Part shown: positions 14,989 to 30,020 of the stretch, one piece after another
Layout: every line of letters starts with the position of its first letter
Numbering within the stretch: position 1 is the first letter of the stretch
Position numbers and translations under genes: made by a program
Assembly (NCBI GenBank): GCA_964036295.1
Contig: OZ038468.1
Coordinates: 10,178,183-10,242,182, forward strand
From: Plumapathes pennacea
Taxonomy: Eukaryota; Cnidaria; Anthozoa; Antipatharia; Myriopathidae
Direction of reading: 5' to 3'
Length of the DNA: 64,000 nucleotides
The notes under the pieces: model-generated
Told to the model about the DNA's origin: nothing
Database searches by the model: none
Seen by the model: the letters and a program-made list of their open reading frames with translations, nothing else

Positions 14989-15360
14989 ATGGCTCCTAAA
15001 GCAACTGGAACGAAAGGCGAGAAGAAGGTCGTTCCTAAGCAAGTCGCATCCGGAGACAAACGGAAGAGAACACGCAGGCGCAAAGAAAGCTATGCCATCT
15101 ACGTGTACAAAGTTATGAAACAAGTGCACCCAGACACTGGCATCTCCAGCAAGGCTATGAGCATCATGAACTCGTTCGTGAATGACATCTTCGAGCGCAT
15201 CGCCGGTGAATCTTCCCGCCTTGCGCACTACAACAAAAAGTCAACCATCACGTCCCGAGAAATCCAGACAGCAGTTCGTTTACTTCTTCCCGGTGAACTG
15301 GCCAAGCACGCCGTCAGCGAGGGTACTAAAGCCGTGACCAAATACACCAGCAGCAAGTAG
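14989..15360 (+). CDS. H2B: Histone H2B (unit 4)
   Basis: The protein is standard with the core-type leader. The stem-loop is at 15395-15410. Confidence 0.97.
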   Translation: MAPKATGTKGEKKVVPKQVASGDKRKRTRRRKESYAIYVYKVMKQVHPDTGISSKAMSIMNSFVNDIFERIAGESSRLAHYNKKSTITSREIQTAVRLLLPGELAKHAVSEGTKAVTKYTSSK

Positions 15361-16158
15361 AGCGTTTCCTGCGCTCACATATTTTACGGACAACGGCTCC
15401 TTTAGGAGCCACCACATGTGTCGAAAGCGAATGTCCTTATCACTTCAAACATCAAATCACAAACTTTATAAGAACCCTGATTGCACAGTTTTTAACTTTA
15501 GAATTCACAAACGTGGCACAAAATATGTGCTCCTTGTTTCAGCAAGCATAAGGGAATTTCACATTACTCACAAAGCCATATCGCTTAACACGAGGGCTAT
15601 ATTTCATCGTGTAGCTTTAATTTATTGTAGCCTATTCAGTCTCGGCATCCGAATTCGGCCTTTGATCACAGAACACCCGCGTTTAGGTTTCTTCGTGTTC
15701 ATTCTTTTTCTAAGATATCAGTCCTAGTTTTTTCTTCTATCCGTTAGTTACACGTTCTTTCCGCGAAAACAAAAGAGCGAACAGCTGATGACAAATCAAC
15801 ATCGTCTAGGTCTTTAAAATAGGAATTTATACTGAATCTCAAAGACTTCAGTATCGGCACTAGTTCTGCAATGTGCGTTCAGATTAAAAGATCGAATTAC
15901 TTCATAATATTGTGGAGCAGCATGTTAAATTGATATTGAGGTTTGTCTATTTCATACCACTTAAGTCAAGTTGAAAACTATGATGCGATTCTTTCATAAC
16001 CTGTGGAATATCAGGAAAATGACTCTAGCGTTTCATGGTGCACAAATGTTTTCTTTTAATGGTAGATGCGACCAAGTGAATGCGTATAGTATCGATCATT
16101 GCTTTCATATTTTTGGTGGCTCTAAAAAGAGCCGTTGTGTTTTGCTTGGGTGAACTGA

Positions 16159-16704
<546 letters not shown>

Positions 16705-16904
16705 TTAGAAATTATAAAATCGGATTGTCGGCCGGCTCCCATAGGAGTACGTATTGTTTACATTTGACTTGATTTGGTTCAGCCATTTGAACCAATGGAA
16801 AAAAGAATTGATTTTTCCCAGAGGTCCCTCTGTTCCTGCTCATAAAAGTGGAAAGATCTTGACAGTTTCACTCAATTCGATCTGGTCGAATAGTTGATTA
16901 CTAG

Positions 16905-17228
<324 letters not shown>

Positions 17229-17941
17229 TGAAGCAAACTTTGCAATTCCAACACAACGGCTCTTTTTGGAGCCACCAACTTTGTCAAAAGTTAGACCTGT
17301 AAATTTCGCTTCACGAAATATATAAATGAACAGCCTAATAAGCTTCCTGTCTTTTCCTTTTTTAAGCTCAGAGTCAGCGAGCACCTTTCAAAAAAGAAAA
17401 TAAAAACAAACAAACAAACAAACAACAACAAAAAAGACATTGAAGAGACATTTGCAGTGATGGCAGACATACTAAAGCAAACGTGACTTGCTATCATCCT
17501 ACTAGAAAAATACATCGAACTAAATGAGTTGTGCAATTTTGTTGTACCACCTTGATCTTATTTGATTTCGAAGTTTTAAAACAGTATTGATGAAGCACAG
17601 TCTTTTAAAAATTAAAACGGAGAAAAAAACCGAACATTTAAAAAACAAACAAACGAACAGAAGTGACCAAGGACTGTTCTTTTAGTTTGAAAGTTTTGAA
17701 GTGAACTTTAGTTTCACAGACTTCTTTTAGTATAATAACTGGGACAAAATTTAGAACTTGTCCAACATTAAATAAATTGTGCTTTCGTTTTGTTTTTGTT
17801 AGAAAAACTGGACTACTAATGTGTGTTATTTACCAAAGTTGTTTCAGAGACAGGACGGTGCACATTTATTGGTCATATCTTTTACGTATATGGTGGCTCC
17901 TAGAAGAGCCGTTTGTTTATACTTTGGGTGCGCTAGACAAT

Positions 17942-18325
17942 CTAGACCTTGGGTTTCTTATCAGCCTTTTTAGGCAGCAGCACGGTTTGGATGTTCGGCA
18001 GCACACCTCCCTGAGCGATGGTCACACCACCCAACAGTTTGTTGAGTTCTTCGTCATTTCGCACGGCCAGCTGGAGGTGACGAGGAATGATCCTCGTCTT
18101 CTTGTTGTCTCGAGCGGCGTTGCCTGCCAGTTCCAGAATCTCGGCAGAGAGGTACTCCATGACAGCGGCCAAGTAAACAGGAGCACCAGCGCCAACACGT
18201 TGAGCATAGTTTCCTTTGCGGAGGAATCGGTGAACACGGCCGACAGGAAATTGGAGGCCAGCTCGCGATGAGCGCGTTTTAGATTTTGTTCCCGCCTTAG
18301 CTTTACCTTTACCGCGACCAGACAT
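17942..18325 (-). CDS. H2A: Histone H2A (unit 5)
   Basis: This is the first copy with the usual Gln104, as in all later units. The stem-loop is at 17895-17910. Confidence 0.97.
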   Translation of the reverse strand: MSGRGKGKAKAGTKSKTRSSRAGLQFPVGRVHRFLRKGNYAQRVGAGAPVYLAAVMEYLSAEILELAGNAARDNKKTRIIPRHLQLAVRNDEELNKLLGGVTIAQGGVLPNIQTVLLPKKADKKPKV

Positions 18326-18653
18326 GTTTGCAGCTTGTTCGTGAACGCACTGTGAGTGAGAAATTGTCAATATGTTCTGGGCGTTGTTTGAACGCGGTCT
18401 TTTGGAGGCTGGCGTTTTAAGCTGAAGGGATCGAAATGCGCCAATCAGAAAACTTGGCCTCGATTACCGATCTAATTATCAGTCGAATAATTGAATAGAA
18501 TGTCTAATTATTGGGCGGGAAATACTATCAGTCGATGCCGCAAATTTGAATGAATTCCCCGGCTAGGAAATGATGCTATAAATATCGCCAGCGCGATGCT
18601 TTGCTTTGAAGTGTGTAAGGCTGATACTGTTTTCGTAAAGTAAAGTTTTGACG

Positions 18654-19025
18654 ATGGCTCCTAAAGCAACTGGAACGAAAGGCGAGAAGAAGGTCGTTCC
18701 TAAGCAAGTCGCATCCGGAGACAAACGGAAGAGAACACGCAGGCGCAAAGAAAGCTATGCCATCTACGTGTACAAAGTTATGAAACAAGTGCACCCAGAC
18801 ACTGGCATCTCCAGCAAGGCTATGAGCATCATGAACTCGTTCGTGAATGACATCTTCGAGCGCATCGCCGGTGAATCTTCCCGCCTTGCGCACTACAACA
18901 AAAAGTCAACCATCACGTCCCGAGAAATCCAGACAGCAGTTCGTTTACTTCTTCCCGGTGAACTGGCCAAGCACGCCGTCAGCGAGGGTACTAAAGCCGT
19001 GACCAAATACACCAGCAGCAAGTAG
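18654..19025 (+). CDS. H2B: Histone H2B (unit 5)
   Basis: The protein is standard. The E2F-like site is at 18514-18522 and the stem-loop at 19060-19075. Confidence 0.97.
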   Translation: MAPKATGTKGEKKVVPKQVASGDKRKRTRRRKESYAIYVYKVMKQVHPDTGISSKAMSIMNSFVNDIFERIAGESSRLAHYNKKSTITSREIQTAVRLLLPGELAKHAVSEGTKAVTKYTSSK

Positions 19026-19782
19026 AGCGTTTCCTGCGCTCACATATTTTACGGACAACGGCTCCTTTAGGAGCCACCACATGTGTCGAAAGCGAATGTC
19101 CTTATCACTTCAAACATCAAATCACAAACTTTATAAGAACCCTGATTGCACAGTTTTTAACTTTAGAATTCACAAACGTGGCACAAAATATGTGCTCCTT
19201 GTTTCAGCAAGCATAAGGGAATTTCACATTACTCACAAAGCCATATCGCTTAACACGAGGGCTATATTTCATCGTGTAGCTTTAATTTATTGTAGCCTAT
19301 TCAGTCTCGGCATCCGAATTCGGCCTTTGATCACAGAACACCCGCGTTTAGGTTTCTTCGTGTTCATTCTTTTTCTAAGATATCAGTCCTAGTTTTTTCT
19401 TCTATCCGTTAGTTACACGTTCTTTCCGCGAAAACAAAAGAGCGAACAGCTGATGACAAATCAACATCGTCTAGGTCTTTAAAATAGGAATTTATACTGA
19501 ATCTCAAAGACTTCAGTATCGGCACTAGTTCTGCAATGTGCGTTCAGATTAAAAGATCGAATTACTTCATAATATTGTGGAGCAGCATGTTAAATTGATA
19601 TTGAGGTTTGTCTATTTCATACCACTTAAGTCAAGTTGAAAACTATGATGCGATTCTTTCATAACCTGTGGAATATCAGGAAAATGACTCTAGCGTTTCA
19701 TGGTGCACAAATGTTTTCTTTTAATGGTAGATGCGACCAAGTGAATGCGTATAGTATCGATCATTGCTTTCATATTTTTGGT

Positions 19783-19798
19783 GGCTCTAAAAAGAGCC
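19783..19798 (-). terminator. H3 mRNA 3' stem-loop (reference, unit 6)
   Basis: On the gene strand this is GGCTCT-TTTT-AGAGCC followed by accacc and then atgaaagcaat, a purine-rich downstream-element candidate. It is the SLBP-type processing signal of replication-dependent histone mRNAs. In every unit it sits 26-41 bp beyond the H3 stop, including the truncated units 15 and 17. Confidence 0.95.
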
Positions 19799-19823
19799 GT
19801 TGTGTTTTGCTTGGGTGAACTGA

Positions 19824-20893
<1,070 letters not shown>

Positions 20894-20922
20894 TGAAGCA
20901 AACTTTGCAATTCCAACACAAC

Positions 20923-20938
20923 GGCTCTTTTTGGAGCC
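20923..20938 (+). terminator. H4 mRNA 3' stem-loop (reference, unit 6)
   Basis: GGCTCT-TTTT-GGAGCC forms a six-base-pair stem with one G-U pair and a four-base loop. It is flanked by caacacaac and accaac and starts 30 bp after the last base of the stop codon. It is missing from units 1, 3 and 13. Confidence 0.95.
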
Positions 20939-21068
20939 ACCAACTTTGTCAAAAGTTAGACCTGTAAATTTCGCTTCACGAAATATATAAATGAACAGCC
21001 TAATAAGCTTCCTGTCTTTTCCTTTTTTAAGCTCAGAGTCAGCGAGCACCTTTCAAAAAAGAAAATAA

Positions 21069-21095
21069 AAACAAACAAACAAACAAACAACAACA
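21069..21095. repeat. (AAAC)n microsatellite in H4-H2A spacer
   Basis: About five AAAC repeats grade into AAC repeats. Every complete unit has it at the same place. Units 1 and 3 have a distinct version (longer A runs and CAA repeats). Confidence 0.85.
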
Positions 21096-21559
21096 AAAAA
21101 GACATTGAAGAGACATTTGCAGTGATGGCAGACATACTAAAGCAAACGTGACTTGCTATCATCCTACTAGAAAAATACATCGAACTAAATGAGTTGTGCA
21201 ATTTTGTTGTACCACCTTGATCTTATTTGATTTCGAAGTTTTAAAACAGTATTGATGAAGCACAGTCTTTTAAAAATTAAAACGGAGAAAAAAACCGAAC
21301 ATTTAAAAAACAAACAAACGAACAGAAGTGACCAAGGACTGTTCTTTTAGTTTGAAAGTTTTGAAGTGAACTTTAGTTTCACAGACTTCTTTTAGTATAA
21401 TAACTGGGACAAAATTTAGAACTTGTCCAACATTAAATAAATTGTGCTTTCGTTTTGTTTTTGTTAGAAAAACTGGACTACTAATGTGTGTTATTTACCA
21501 AAGTTGTTTCAGAGACAGGACGGTGCACATTTATTGGTCATATCTTTTACGTATATGGT

Positions 21560-21575
21560 GGCTCCTAGAAGAGCC
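21560..21575 (-). terminator. H2A mRNA 3' stem-loop (reference, unit 6)
   Basis: On the gene strand this is GGCTCT-TCTA-GGAGCC with flank accata and a downstream cgtaaaagata. It lies 32-47 bp beyond the H2A stop in all 17 units. Confidence 0.95.
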
Positions 21576-21606
21576 GTTTGTTTATACTTTGGGTGCGCTA
21601 GACAAT

Positions 21607-21990
21607 CTAGACCTTGGGTTTCTTATCAGCCTTTTTAGGCAGCAGCACGGTTTGGATGTTCGGCAGCACACCTCCCTGAGCGATGGTCACACCACCCAAC
21701 AGTTTGTTGAGTTCTTCGTCATTTCGCACGGCCAGCTGGAGGTGACGAGGAATGATCCTCGTCTTCTTGTTGTCTCGAGCGGCGTTGCCTGCCAGTTCCA
21801 GAATCTCGGCAGAGAGGTACTCCATGACAGCGGCCAAGTAAACAGGAGCACCAGCGCCAACACGTTGAGCATAGTTTCCTTTGCGGAGGAATCGGTGAAC
21901 ACGGCCGACAGGAAATTGGAGGCCAGCTCGCGATGAGCGCGTTTTAGATTTTGTTCCCGCCTTAGCTTTACCTTTACCGCGACCAGACAT
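21607..21990 (-). CDS. H2A: Histone H2A (unit 6, reference copy)
   Basis: This is canonical H2A, partner of H2B. The 126-residue mature protein has the SGRGKGK tail, acidic-patch residues E56, E61, E64, D90, E91 and E92, Q104, and the ubiquitination-site lysines K118-K119. Residue 120 is Ala where vertebrates have Thr. The tail ends KKPKV with no SQE-type motif, so it is not H2A.X, and it lacks the features of H2A.Z. The frame is open 15 codons upstream of the Met chosen, but SGRGK fixes the start. A TTAAAA-like box lies about 90 bp upstream (22080-22085) and a CCAAT at 22106-22110. The stem-loop is at 21560-21575. Confidence 0.98.
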   Translation of the reverse strand: MSGRGKGKAKAGTKSKTRSSRAGLQFPVGRVHRFLRKGNYAQRVGAGAPVYLAAVMEYLSAEILELAGNAARDNKKTRIIPRHLQLAVRNDEELNKLLGGVTIAQGGVLPNIQTVLLPKKADKKPKV

Positions 21991-22318
21991 GTTTGCAGCT
22001 TGTTCGTGAACGCACTGTGAGTGAGAAATTGTCAATATGTTCTGGGCGTTGTTTGAACGCGGTCTTTTGGAGGCTGGCGTTTTAAGCTGAAGGGATCGAA
22101 ATGCGCCAATCAGAAAACTTGGCCTCGATTACCGATCTAATTATCAGTCGAATAATTGAATAGAATGTCTAATTATTGGGCGGGAAATACTATCAGTCGA
22201 TGCCGCAAATTTGAATGAATTCCCCGGCTAGGAAATGATGCTATAAATATCGCCAGCGCGATGCTTTGCTTTGAAGTGTGTAAGGCTGATACTGTTTTCG
22301 TAAAGTAAAGTTTTGACG
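21991..22318. promoter_or_regulatory. Divergent H2A/H2B promoter region (reference, unit 6)
   Basis: This 328-bp region has the same length in all 17 units. It holds a TTAAAA-like box for H2A (22080-22085, reverse), CCAAT at 22106-22110, an E2F-like GGCGGGAAA at 22179-22187, and TATAAATA for H2B at 22242-22249. The words tatcagtcga occur twice, flanking the E2F-like site (near 22143 and 22191). In other units the H2B TATA box begins 77 bp and the E2F-like site 140 bp before the H2B ATG. Confidence 0.75.
22179..22187 (+). promoter_or_regulatory. E2F-like site GGCGGGAAA
   Basis: The sequence ttgggcgggaaa matches the E2F core (GCGGGAAA) and lies upstream of the H2B TATA box. It is present in every H2A/H2B promoter of the window, with one variant in unit 2. 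E2F would fit S-phase control, but binding is an inference. Confidence 0.5.
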
Positions 22319-22690
22319 ATGGCTCCTAAAGCAACTGGAACGAAAGGCGAGAAGAAGGTCGTTCCTAAGCAAGTCGCATCCGGAGACAAACGGAAGAGAA
22401 CACGCAGGCGCAAAGAAAGCTATGCCATCTACGTGTACAAAGTTATGAAACAAGTGCACCCAGACACTGGCATCTCCAGCAAGGCTATGAGCATCATGAA
22501 CTCGTTCGTGAATGACATCTTCGAGCGCATCGCCGGTGAATCTTCCCGCCTTGCGCACTACAACAAAAAGTCAACCATCACGTCCCGAGAAATCCAGACA
22601 GCAGTTCGTTTACTTCTTCCCGGTGAACTGGCCAAGCACGCCGTCAGCGAGGGTACTAAAGCCGTGACCAAATACACCAGCAGCAAGTAG
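22319..22690 (+). CDS. H2B: Histone H2B (unit 6, reference copy)
   Basis: H2B dimerises with H2A on each face of the nucleosome. The product has 123 codons: a short lysine-rich tail, a basic stretch (KRKRTRRR, residues 24-31), the fold from about residue 34, and the C-terminus AVTKYTSSK, whose lysine corresponds to the ubiquitinated K120 of vertebrates. A TTG two codons upstream is in frame, but the ATG before APK is the start. TATAAATA lies at 22242-22249, 77 bp before the ATG, and an E2F-like GGCGGGAAA at 22179-22187. The stem-loop is at 22725-22740 with a purine-rich tcgaaagcga at 22751-22760. Confidence 0.98.
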   Translation: MAPKATGTKGEKKVVPKQVASGDKRKRTRRRKESYAIYVYKVMKQVHPDTGISSKAMSIMNSFVNDIFERIAGESSRLAHYNKKSTITSREIQTAVRLLLPGELAKHAVSEGTKAVTKYTSSK

Positions 22691-23488
22691 AGCGTTTCCT
22701 GCGCTCACATATTTTACGGACAACGGCTCCTTTAGGAGCCACCACATGTGTCGAAAGCGAATGTCCTTATCACTTCAAACATCAAATCACAAACTTTATA
22801 AGAACCCTGATTGCACAGTTTTTAACTTTAGAATTCACAAACGTGGCACAAAATATGTGCTCCTTGTTTCAGCAAGCATAAGGGAATTTCACATTACTCA
22901 CAAAGCCATATCGCTTAACACGAGGGCTATATTTCATCGTGTAGCTTTAATTTATTGTAGCCTATTCAGTCTCGGCATCCGAATTCGGCCTTTGATCACA
23001 GAACACCCGCGTTTAGGTTTCTTCGTGTTCATTCTTTTTCTAAGATATCAGTCCTAGTTTTTTCTTCTATCCGTTAGTTACACGTTCTTTCCGCGAAAAC
23101 AAAAGAGCGAACAGCTGATGACAAATCAACATCGTCTAGGTCTTTAAAATAGGAATTTATACTGAATCTCAAAGACTTCAGTATCGGCACTAGTTCTGCA
23201 ATGTGCGTTCAGATTAAAAGATCGAATTACTTCATAATATTGTGGAGCAGCATGTTAAATTGATATTGAGGTTTGTCTATTTCATACCACTTAAGTCAAG
23301 TTGAAAACTATGATGCGATTCTTTCATAACCTGTGGAATATCAGGAAAATGACTCTAGCGTTTCATGGTGCACAAATGTTTTCTTTTAATGGTAGATGCG
23401 ACCAAGTGAATGCGTATAGTATCGATCATTGCTTTCATATTTTTGGTGGCTCTAAAAAGAGCCGTTGTGTTTTGCTTGGGTGAACTGA
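22691..23488. other. Convergent H2B-H3 spacer (reference, unit 6)
   Basis: This 798-bp spacer lies between the ends of H2B and H3, with one stem-loop at each end. A 103-codon open frame begins just after the H2B stem-loop (22746-23057) but resembles no known protein and is broken after unit 12. I see no RNA gene. The spacer has the same length everywhere except after unit 12 (797 bp) and after unit 18 (634 bp). Confidence 0.8.
22725..22740 (+). terminator. H2B mRNA 3' stem-loop (reference, unit 6)
   Basis: GGCTCC-TTTA-GGAGCC is a perfect six-base-pair stem followed by accacc and gtcgaaagcga. It lies 35-50 bp after the H2B stop in all 17 units. Confidence 0.95.
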
Positions 23489-24034
<546 letters not shown>

Positions 24035-24234
24035 TTAGAAATTATAAAATCGGATTGTCGGCCGGCTCCCATAGGAGTACGTATTGTTTACATTTGACTT
24101 GATTTGGTTCAGCCATTTGAACCAATGGAAAAAAGAATTGATTTTTCCCAGAGGTCCCTCTGTTCCTGCTCATAAAAGTGGAAAGATCTTGACAGTTTCA
24201 CTCAATTCGATCTGGTCGAATAGTTGATTACTAG

Positions 24235-24558
<324 letters not shown>

Positions 24559-25271
24559 TGAAGCAAACTTTGCAATTCCAACACAACGGCTCTTTTTGGA
24601 GCCACCAACTTTGTCAAAAGTTAGACCTGTAAATTTCGCTTCACGAAATATATAAATGAACAGCCTAATAAGCTTCCTGTCTTTTCCTTTTTTAAGCTCA
24701 GAGTCAGCGAGCACCTTTCAAAAAAGAAAATAAAAACAAACAAACAAACAAACAACAACAAAAAAGACATTGAAGAGACATTTGCAGTGATGGCAGACAT
24801 ACTAAAGCAAACGTGACTTGCTATCATCCTACTAGAGAAATACATCGAACTAAATGAGTTGTGCAATTTTGTTGTACCACCTTGATCTTATTTGATTTCG
24901 AAGTTTTAAAACAGTATTGATGAAGCACAGTCTTTTAAAAATTAAAACGGAGAAAAAAACCGAACATTTAAAAAACAAACAAACGAACAGAAGTGACCAA
25001 GGACTGTTCTTTTAGTTTGAAAGTTTTGAAGTGAACTTTAGTTTCACAGACTTCTTTTAGTATAATAACTGGGACAAAATTTAGAACTTGTCCAACATTA
25101 AATAAATTGTGCTTTCGTTTTGTTTTTGTTAGAAAAACTGGACTACTAATGTGTGTTATTTACCAAAGTTGTTTCAGAGACAGGACGGTGCACATTTATT
25201 GGTCATATCTTTTACGTATATGGTGGCTCCTAGAAGAGCCGTTTGTTTATACTTTGGGTGCGCTAGACAAT

Positions 25272-25655
25272 CTAGACCTTGGGTTTCTTATCAGCCTTTT
25301 TAGGCAGCAGCACGGTTTGGATGTTCGGCAGCACACCTCCCTGAGCGATGGTCACACCACCCAACAGTTTGTTGAGTTCTTCGTCATTTCGCACGGCCAG
25401 CTGGAGGTGACGAGGAATGATCCTCGTCTTCTTGTTGTCTCGAGCGGCGTTGCCTGCCAGTTCCAGAATCTCGGCAGAGAGGTACTCCATGACAGCGGCC
25501 AAGTAAACAGGAGCACCAGCGCCAACACGTTGAGCATAGTTTCCTTTGCGGAGGAATCGGTGAACACGGCCGACAGGAAATTGGAGGCCAGCTCGCGATG
25601 AGCGCGTTTTAGATTTTGTTCCCGCCTTAGCTTTACCTTTACCGCGACCAGACAT
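25272..25655 (-). CDS. H2A: Histone H2A (unit 7)
   Basis: The protein is identical to the reference (Q104). The stem-loop is at 25225-25240. Confidence 0.97.
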   Translation of the reverse strand: MSGRGKGKAKAGTKSKTRSSRAGLQFPVGRVHRFLRKGNYAQRVGAGAPVYLAAVMEYLSAEILELAGNAARDNKKTRIIPRHLQLAVRNDEELNKLLGGVTIAQGGVLPNIQTVLLPKKADKKPKV

Positions 25656-25983
25656 GTTTGCAGCTTGTTCGTGAACGCACTGTGAGTGAGAAATTGTCAA
25701 TATGTTCTGGGCGTCGTTTGAACGCGGTCTTTTGGAGGCTGGCGTTTTAAGCTGAAGGGATCGAAATGCGCCAATCAGAAAACTTGGCCTCGATTACCGA
25801 TCTAATTATCAGTCGAATAATTGAATAGAATGTCTAATTATTGGGCGGGAAATACTATCAGTCGATGCCGCAAATTTGAATGAATTCCCCGGCTAGGAAA
25901 TGATGCTATAAATATCGCCAGCGCGATGCTTTGCTTTGAAGTGTGTAAGGCTGATACTGTTTTCGTAAAGTAAAGTTTTGACG

Positions 25984-26355
25984 ATGGCTCCTAAAGCAAC
26001 TGGAACGAAAGGCGAGAAGAAGGTCGTTCCTAAGCAAGTCGCATCCGGAGACAAACGGAAGAGAACACGCAGGCGCAAAGAAAGCTATGCCATCTACGTG
26101 TACAAAGTTATGAAACAAGTGCACCCAGACACTGGCATCTCCAGCAAGGCTATGAGCATCATGAACTCGTTCGTGAATGACATCTTCGAGCGCATCGCCG
26201 GTGAATCTTCCCGCCTTGCGCACTACAACAAAAAGTCAACCATCACGTCCCGAGAAATCCAGACAGCAGTTCGTTTACTTCTTCCCGGTGAACTGGCCAA
26301 GCACGCCGTCAGCGAGGGTACTAAAGCCGTGACCAAATACACCAGCAGCAAGTAG
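25984..26355 (+). CDS. H2B: Histone H2B (unit 7)
   Basis: The protein is identical to the reference. The stem-loop is at 26390-26405. The downstream spacer has odd-unit markers C at 26661 and T at 26895. Confidence 0.97.
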   Translation: MAPKATGTKGEKKVVPKQVASGDKRKRTRRRKESYAIYVYKVMKQVHPDTGISSKAMSIMNSFVNDIFERIAGESSRLAHYNKKSTITSREIQTAVRLLLPGELAKHAVSEGTKAVTKYTSSK

Positions 26356-27153
26356 AGCGTTTCCTGCGCTCACATATTTTACGGACAACGGCTCCTTTAG
26401 GAGCCACCACATGTGTCGAAAGCGAATGTCCTTATCACTTCAAACATCAAATCACAAACTTTATAAGAACCCTGATTGCACAGTTTTTAACTTTAGAATT
26501 CACAAACGTGGCACACAATATGTGCTCCTTGTTTCAGCAAGCATAAGGGAATTTCACATTACTCACAAAGCCATATCGCTTAACACGAGGGCTATATTTC
26601 ATCGTGTAGCTTTAATTTATTGTAGCCTATTCAGTCTCGGCATCCGAATTCGGCCTTTGACCACAGAACACCCGCGTTTAGGTTTCTTCGTGTTCATTCT
26701 TTTTCTAAGATATCAGTCCTAGTTTTTTCTTCTATCCGTTAGTTACACGTTCTTTCCGCGAAAACAAAAGAGCGAACAGCTGATGACAAATCAACATCGT
26801 CTAGGTCTTTAAAATAGGAATTTATACTGAATCTCAAAGACTTCAGTATCGGCACTAGTTCTGCAATGTGCGTTCAGATTAAAAGATCGAATTATTTCAT
26901 AATATTGTGGAGCAGCATGTTAAATTGATATTGAGGTTTGTCTATTTCATACCACTTAAGTCAAGTTGAAAACTATGATGCGATTCTTTCATAACCTGTG
27001 GAATATCAGGAAAATGACTCTAGCGTTTCATGGTGCACAAATGTTTTCTTTTAATGGTAGATGCGACCAAGTGAATGCGTATAGTATCGATCATTGCTTT
27101 CATATTTTTGGTGGCTCTAAAAAGAGCCGTTGTGTTTTGCTTGGGTGAACTGA

Positions 27154-27699
<546 letters not shown>

Positions 27700-27899
27700 T
27701 TAGAAATTATAAAATCGGATTGTCGGCCGGCTCCCATAGGAGTACGTATTGTTTACATTTGACTTGATTTGGTTCAGCCATTTGAACCAATGGAAAAAAG
27801 AATTGATTTTTCCCAGAGGTCCCTCTGTTCCTGCTCATAAAAGTGGAAAGATCTTGACAGTTTCACTCAATTCGATCTGGTCGAATAGTTGATTACTAG

Positions 27900-28223
<324 letters not shown>

Positions 28224-28936
28224 TGAAGCAAACTTTGCAATTCCAACACAACGGCTCTTTTTGGAGCCACCAACTTTGTCAAAAGTTAGACCTGTAAATT
28301 TCGCTTCACGAAATATATAAATGAACAGCCTAATAAGCTTCCTGTCTTTTCCTTTTTTAAGCTCAGAGTCAGCGAGCACCTTTCAAAAAAGAAAATAAAA
28401 ACAAACAAACAAACAAACAACAACAAAAAAGACATTGAAGAGACATTTGCAGTGATGGCAGACATACTAAAGCAAACGTGACTTGCTATCATCCTACTAG
28501 AAAAATACATCGAACTAAATGAGTTGTGCAATTTTGTTGTACCACCTTGATCTTATTTGATTTCGAAGTTTTAAAACAGTATTGATGAAGCACAGTCTTT
28601 TAAAAATTAAAACGGAGAAAAAAACCGAACATTTAAAAAACAAACAAACGAACAGAAGTGACCAAGGACTGTTCTTTTAGTTTGAAAGTTTTGAAGTGAA
28701 CTTTAGTTTCACAGACTTCTTTTAGTATAATAACTGGGACAAAATTTAGAACTTGTCCAACATTAAATAAATTGTGCTTTCGTTTTGTTTTTGTTAGAAA
28801 AACTGGACTACTAATGTGTGTTATTTACCAAAGTTGTTTCAGAGACAGGACGGTGCACATTTATTGGTCATATCTTTTACGTATATGGTGGCTCCTAGAA
28901 GAGCCGTTTGTTTATACTTTGGGTGCGCTAGACAAT

Positions 28937-29320
28937 CTAGACCTTGGGTTTCTTATCAGCCTTTTTAGGCAGCAGCACGGTTTGGATGTTCGGCAGCACA
29001 CCTCCCTGAGCGATGGTCACACCACCCAACAGTTTGTTGAGTTCTTCGTCATTTCGCACGGCCAGCTGGAGGTGACGAGGAATGATCCTCGTCTTCTTGT
29101 TGTCTCGAGCGGCGTTGCCTGCCAGTTCCAGAATCTCGGCAGAGAGGTACTCCATGACAGCGGCCAAGTAAACAGGAGCACCAGCGCCAACACGTTGAGC
29201 ATAGTTTCCTTTGCGGAGGAATCGGTGAACACGGCCGACAGGAAATTGGAGGCCAGCTCGCGATGAGCGCGTTTTAGATTTTGTTCCCGCCTTAGCTTTA
29301 CCTTTACCGCGACCAGACAT
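28937..29320 (-). CDS. H2A: Histone H2A (unit 8)
   Basis: The protein is identical to the reference. The stem-loop is at 28890-28905. Confidence 0.97.
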   Translation of the reverse strand: MSGRGKGKAKAGTKSKTRSSRAGLQFPVGRVHRFLRKGNYAQRVGAGAPVYLAAVMEYLSAEILELAGNAARDNKKTRIIPRHLQLAVRNDEELNKLLGGVTIAQGGVLPNIQTVLLPKKADKKPKV

Positions 29321-29648
29321 GTTTGCAGCTTGTTCGTGAACGCACTGTGAGTGAGAAATTGTCAATATGTTCTGGGCGTCGTTTGAACGCGGTCTTTTGG
29401 AGGCTGGCGTTTTAAGCTGAAGGGATCGAAATGCGCCAATCAGAAAACTTGGCCTCGATTACCGATCTAATTATCAGTCGAATAATTGAATAGAATGTCT
29501 AATTATTGGGCGGGAAATACTATCAGTCGATGCCGCAAATTTGAATGAATTCCCCGGCTAGGAAATGATGCTATAAATATCGCCAGCGCGATGCTTTGCT
29601 TTGAAGTGTGTAAGGCTGATACTGTTTTCGTAAAGTAAAGTTTTGACG

Positions 29649-30020
29649 ATGGCTCCTAAAGCAACTGGAACGAAAGGCGAGAAGAAGGTCGTTCCTAAGC
29701 AAGTCGCATCCGGAGACAAACGGAAGAGAACACGCAGGCGCAAAGAAAGCTATGCCATCTACGTGTACAAAGTTATGAAACAAGTGCACCCAGACACTGG
29801 CATCTCCAGCAAGGCTATGAGCATCATGAACTCGTTCGTGAATGACATCTTCGAGCGCATCGCCGGTGAATCTTCCCGCCTTGCGCACTACAACAAAAAG
29901 TCAACCATCACGTCCCGAGAAATCCAGACAGCAGTTCGTTTACTTCTTCCCGGTGAACTGGCCAAGCACGCCGTCAGCGAGGGTACTAAAGCCGTGACCA
30001 AATACACCAGCAGCAAGTAG
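29649..30020 (+). CDS. H2B: Histone H2B (unit 8)
   Basis: The protein is identical to the reference. The stem-loop is at 30055-30070. The downstream spacer has the even-unit alleles. Confidence 0.97.
   Translation: MAPKATGTKGEKKVVPKQVASGDKRKRTRRRKESYAIYVYKVMKQVHPDTGISSKAMSIMNSFVNDIFERIAGESSRLAHYNKKSTITSREIQTAVRLLLPGELAKHAVSEGTKAVTKYTSSK

Larger units (their letters stand above)
20894..21606. other. Convergent H4-H2A spacer (reference, unit 6)
   Basis: This 713-bp AT-rich spacer holds only the two convergent stem-loops, a hairpin (atttcg, five bases, cgaaat, near 20968-20984), an (AAAC)n run near 21069-21095 and a second short one near 21306-21321. AATAAA occurs near 21436 but I have no evidence it is used. 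I see no gene. The spacer is 702 bp in unit 2 and otherwise constant in intact units. Confidence 0.8.

Noticed and set aside
20965..20990. U6-snRNA-like words in the H4-H2A spacer (ttcgtgaagcg on the minus strand, and ggcagacatactaaa near 21128 on the plus strand)
   Set aside because: The matches are short, lie on opposite strands and have no surrounding U6 sequence, so chance is more likely than a relic.
21442..21936. Long open frames opposite H2A (164 codons), and similar ones opposite H3 and H4
   Set aside because: They are antisense shadows of the histone coding sequences, with codon positions set by the real genes.
22746..23057. A 103-codon open frame starting just after each H2B stem-loop
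   Set aside because: It looks conserved only because the whole spacer is. It has no recognisable domain, and a single-base deletion after unit 12 (near 44937) truncates it.
23112..23170. Possible C/D-box snoRNA in the H2B-H3 spacer (ctgatga, then ctga about 50 bases later)
   Set aside because: The boxes are imperfect, the flanks do not form a terminal stem, and part of the segment is deleted before unit 19.
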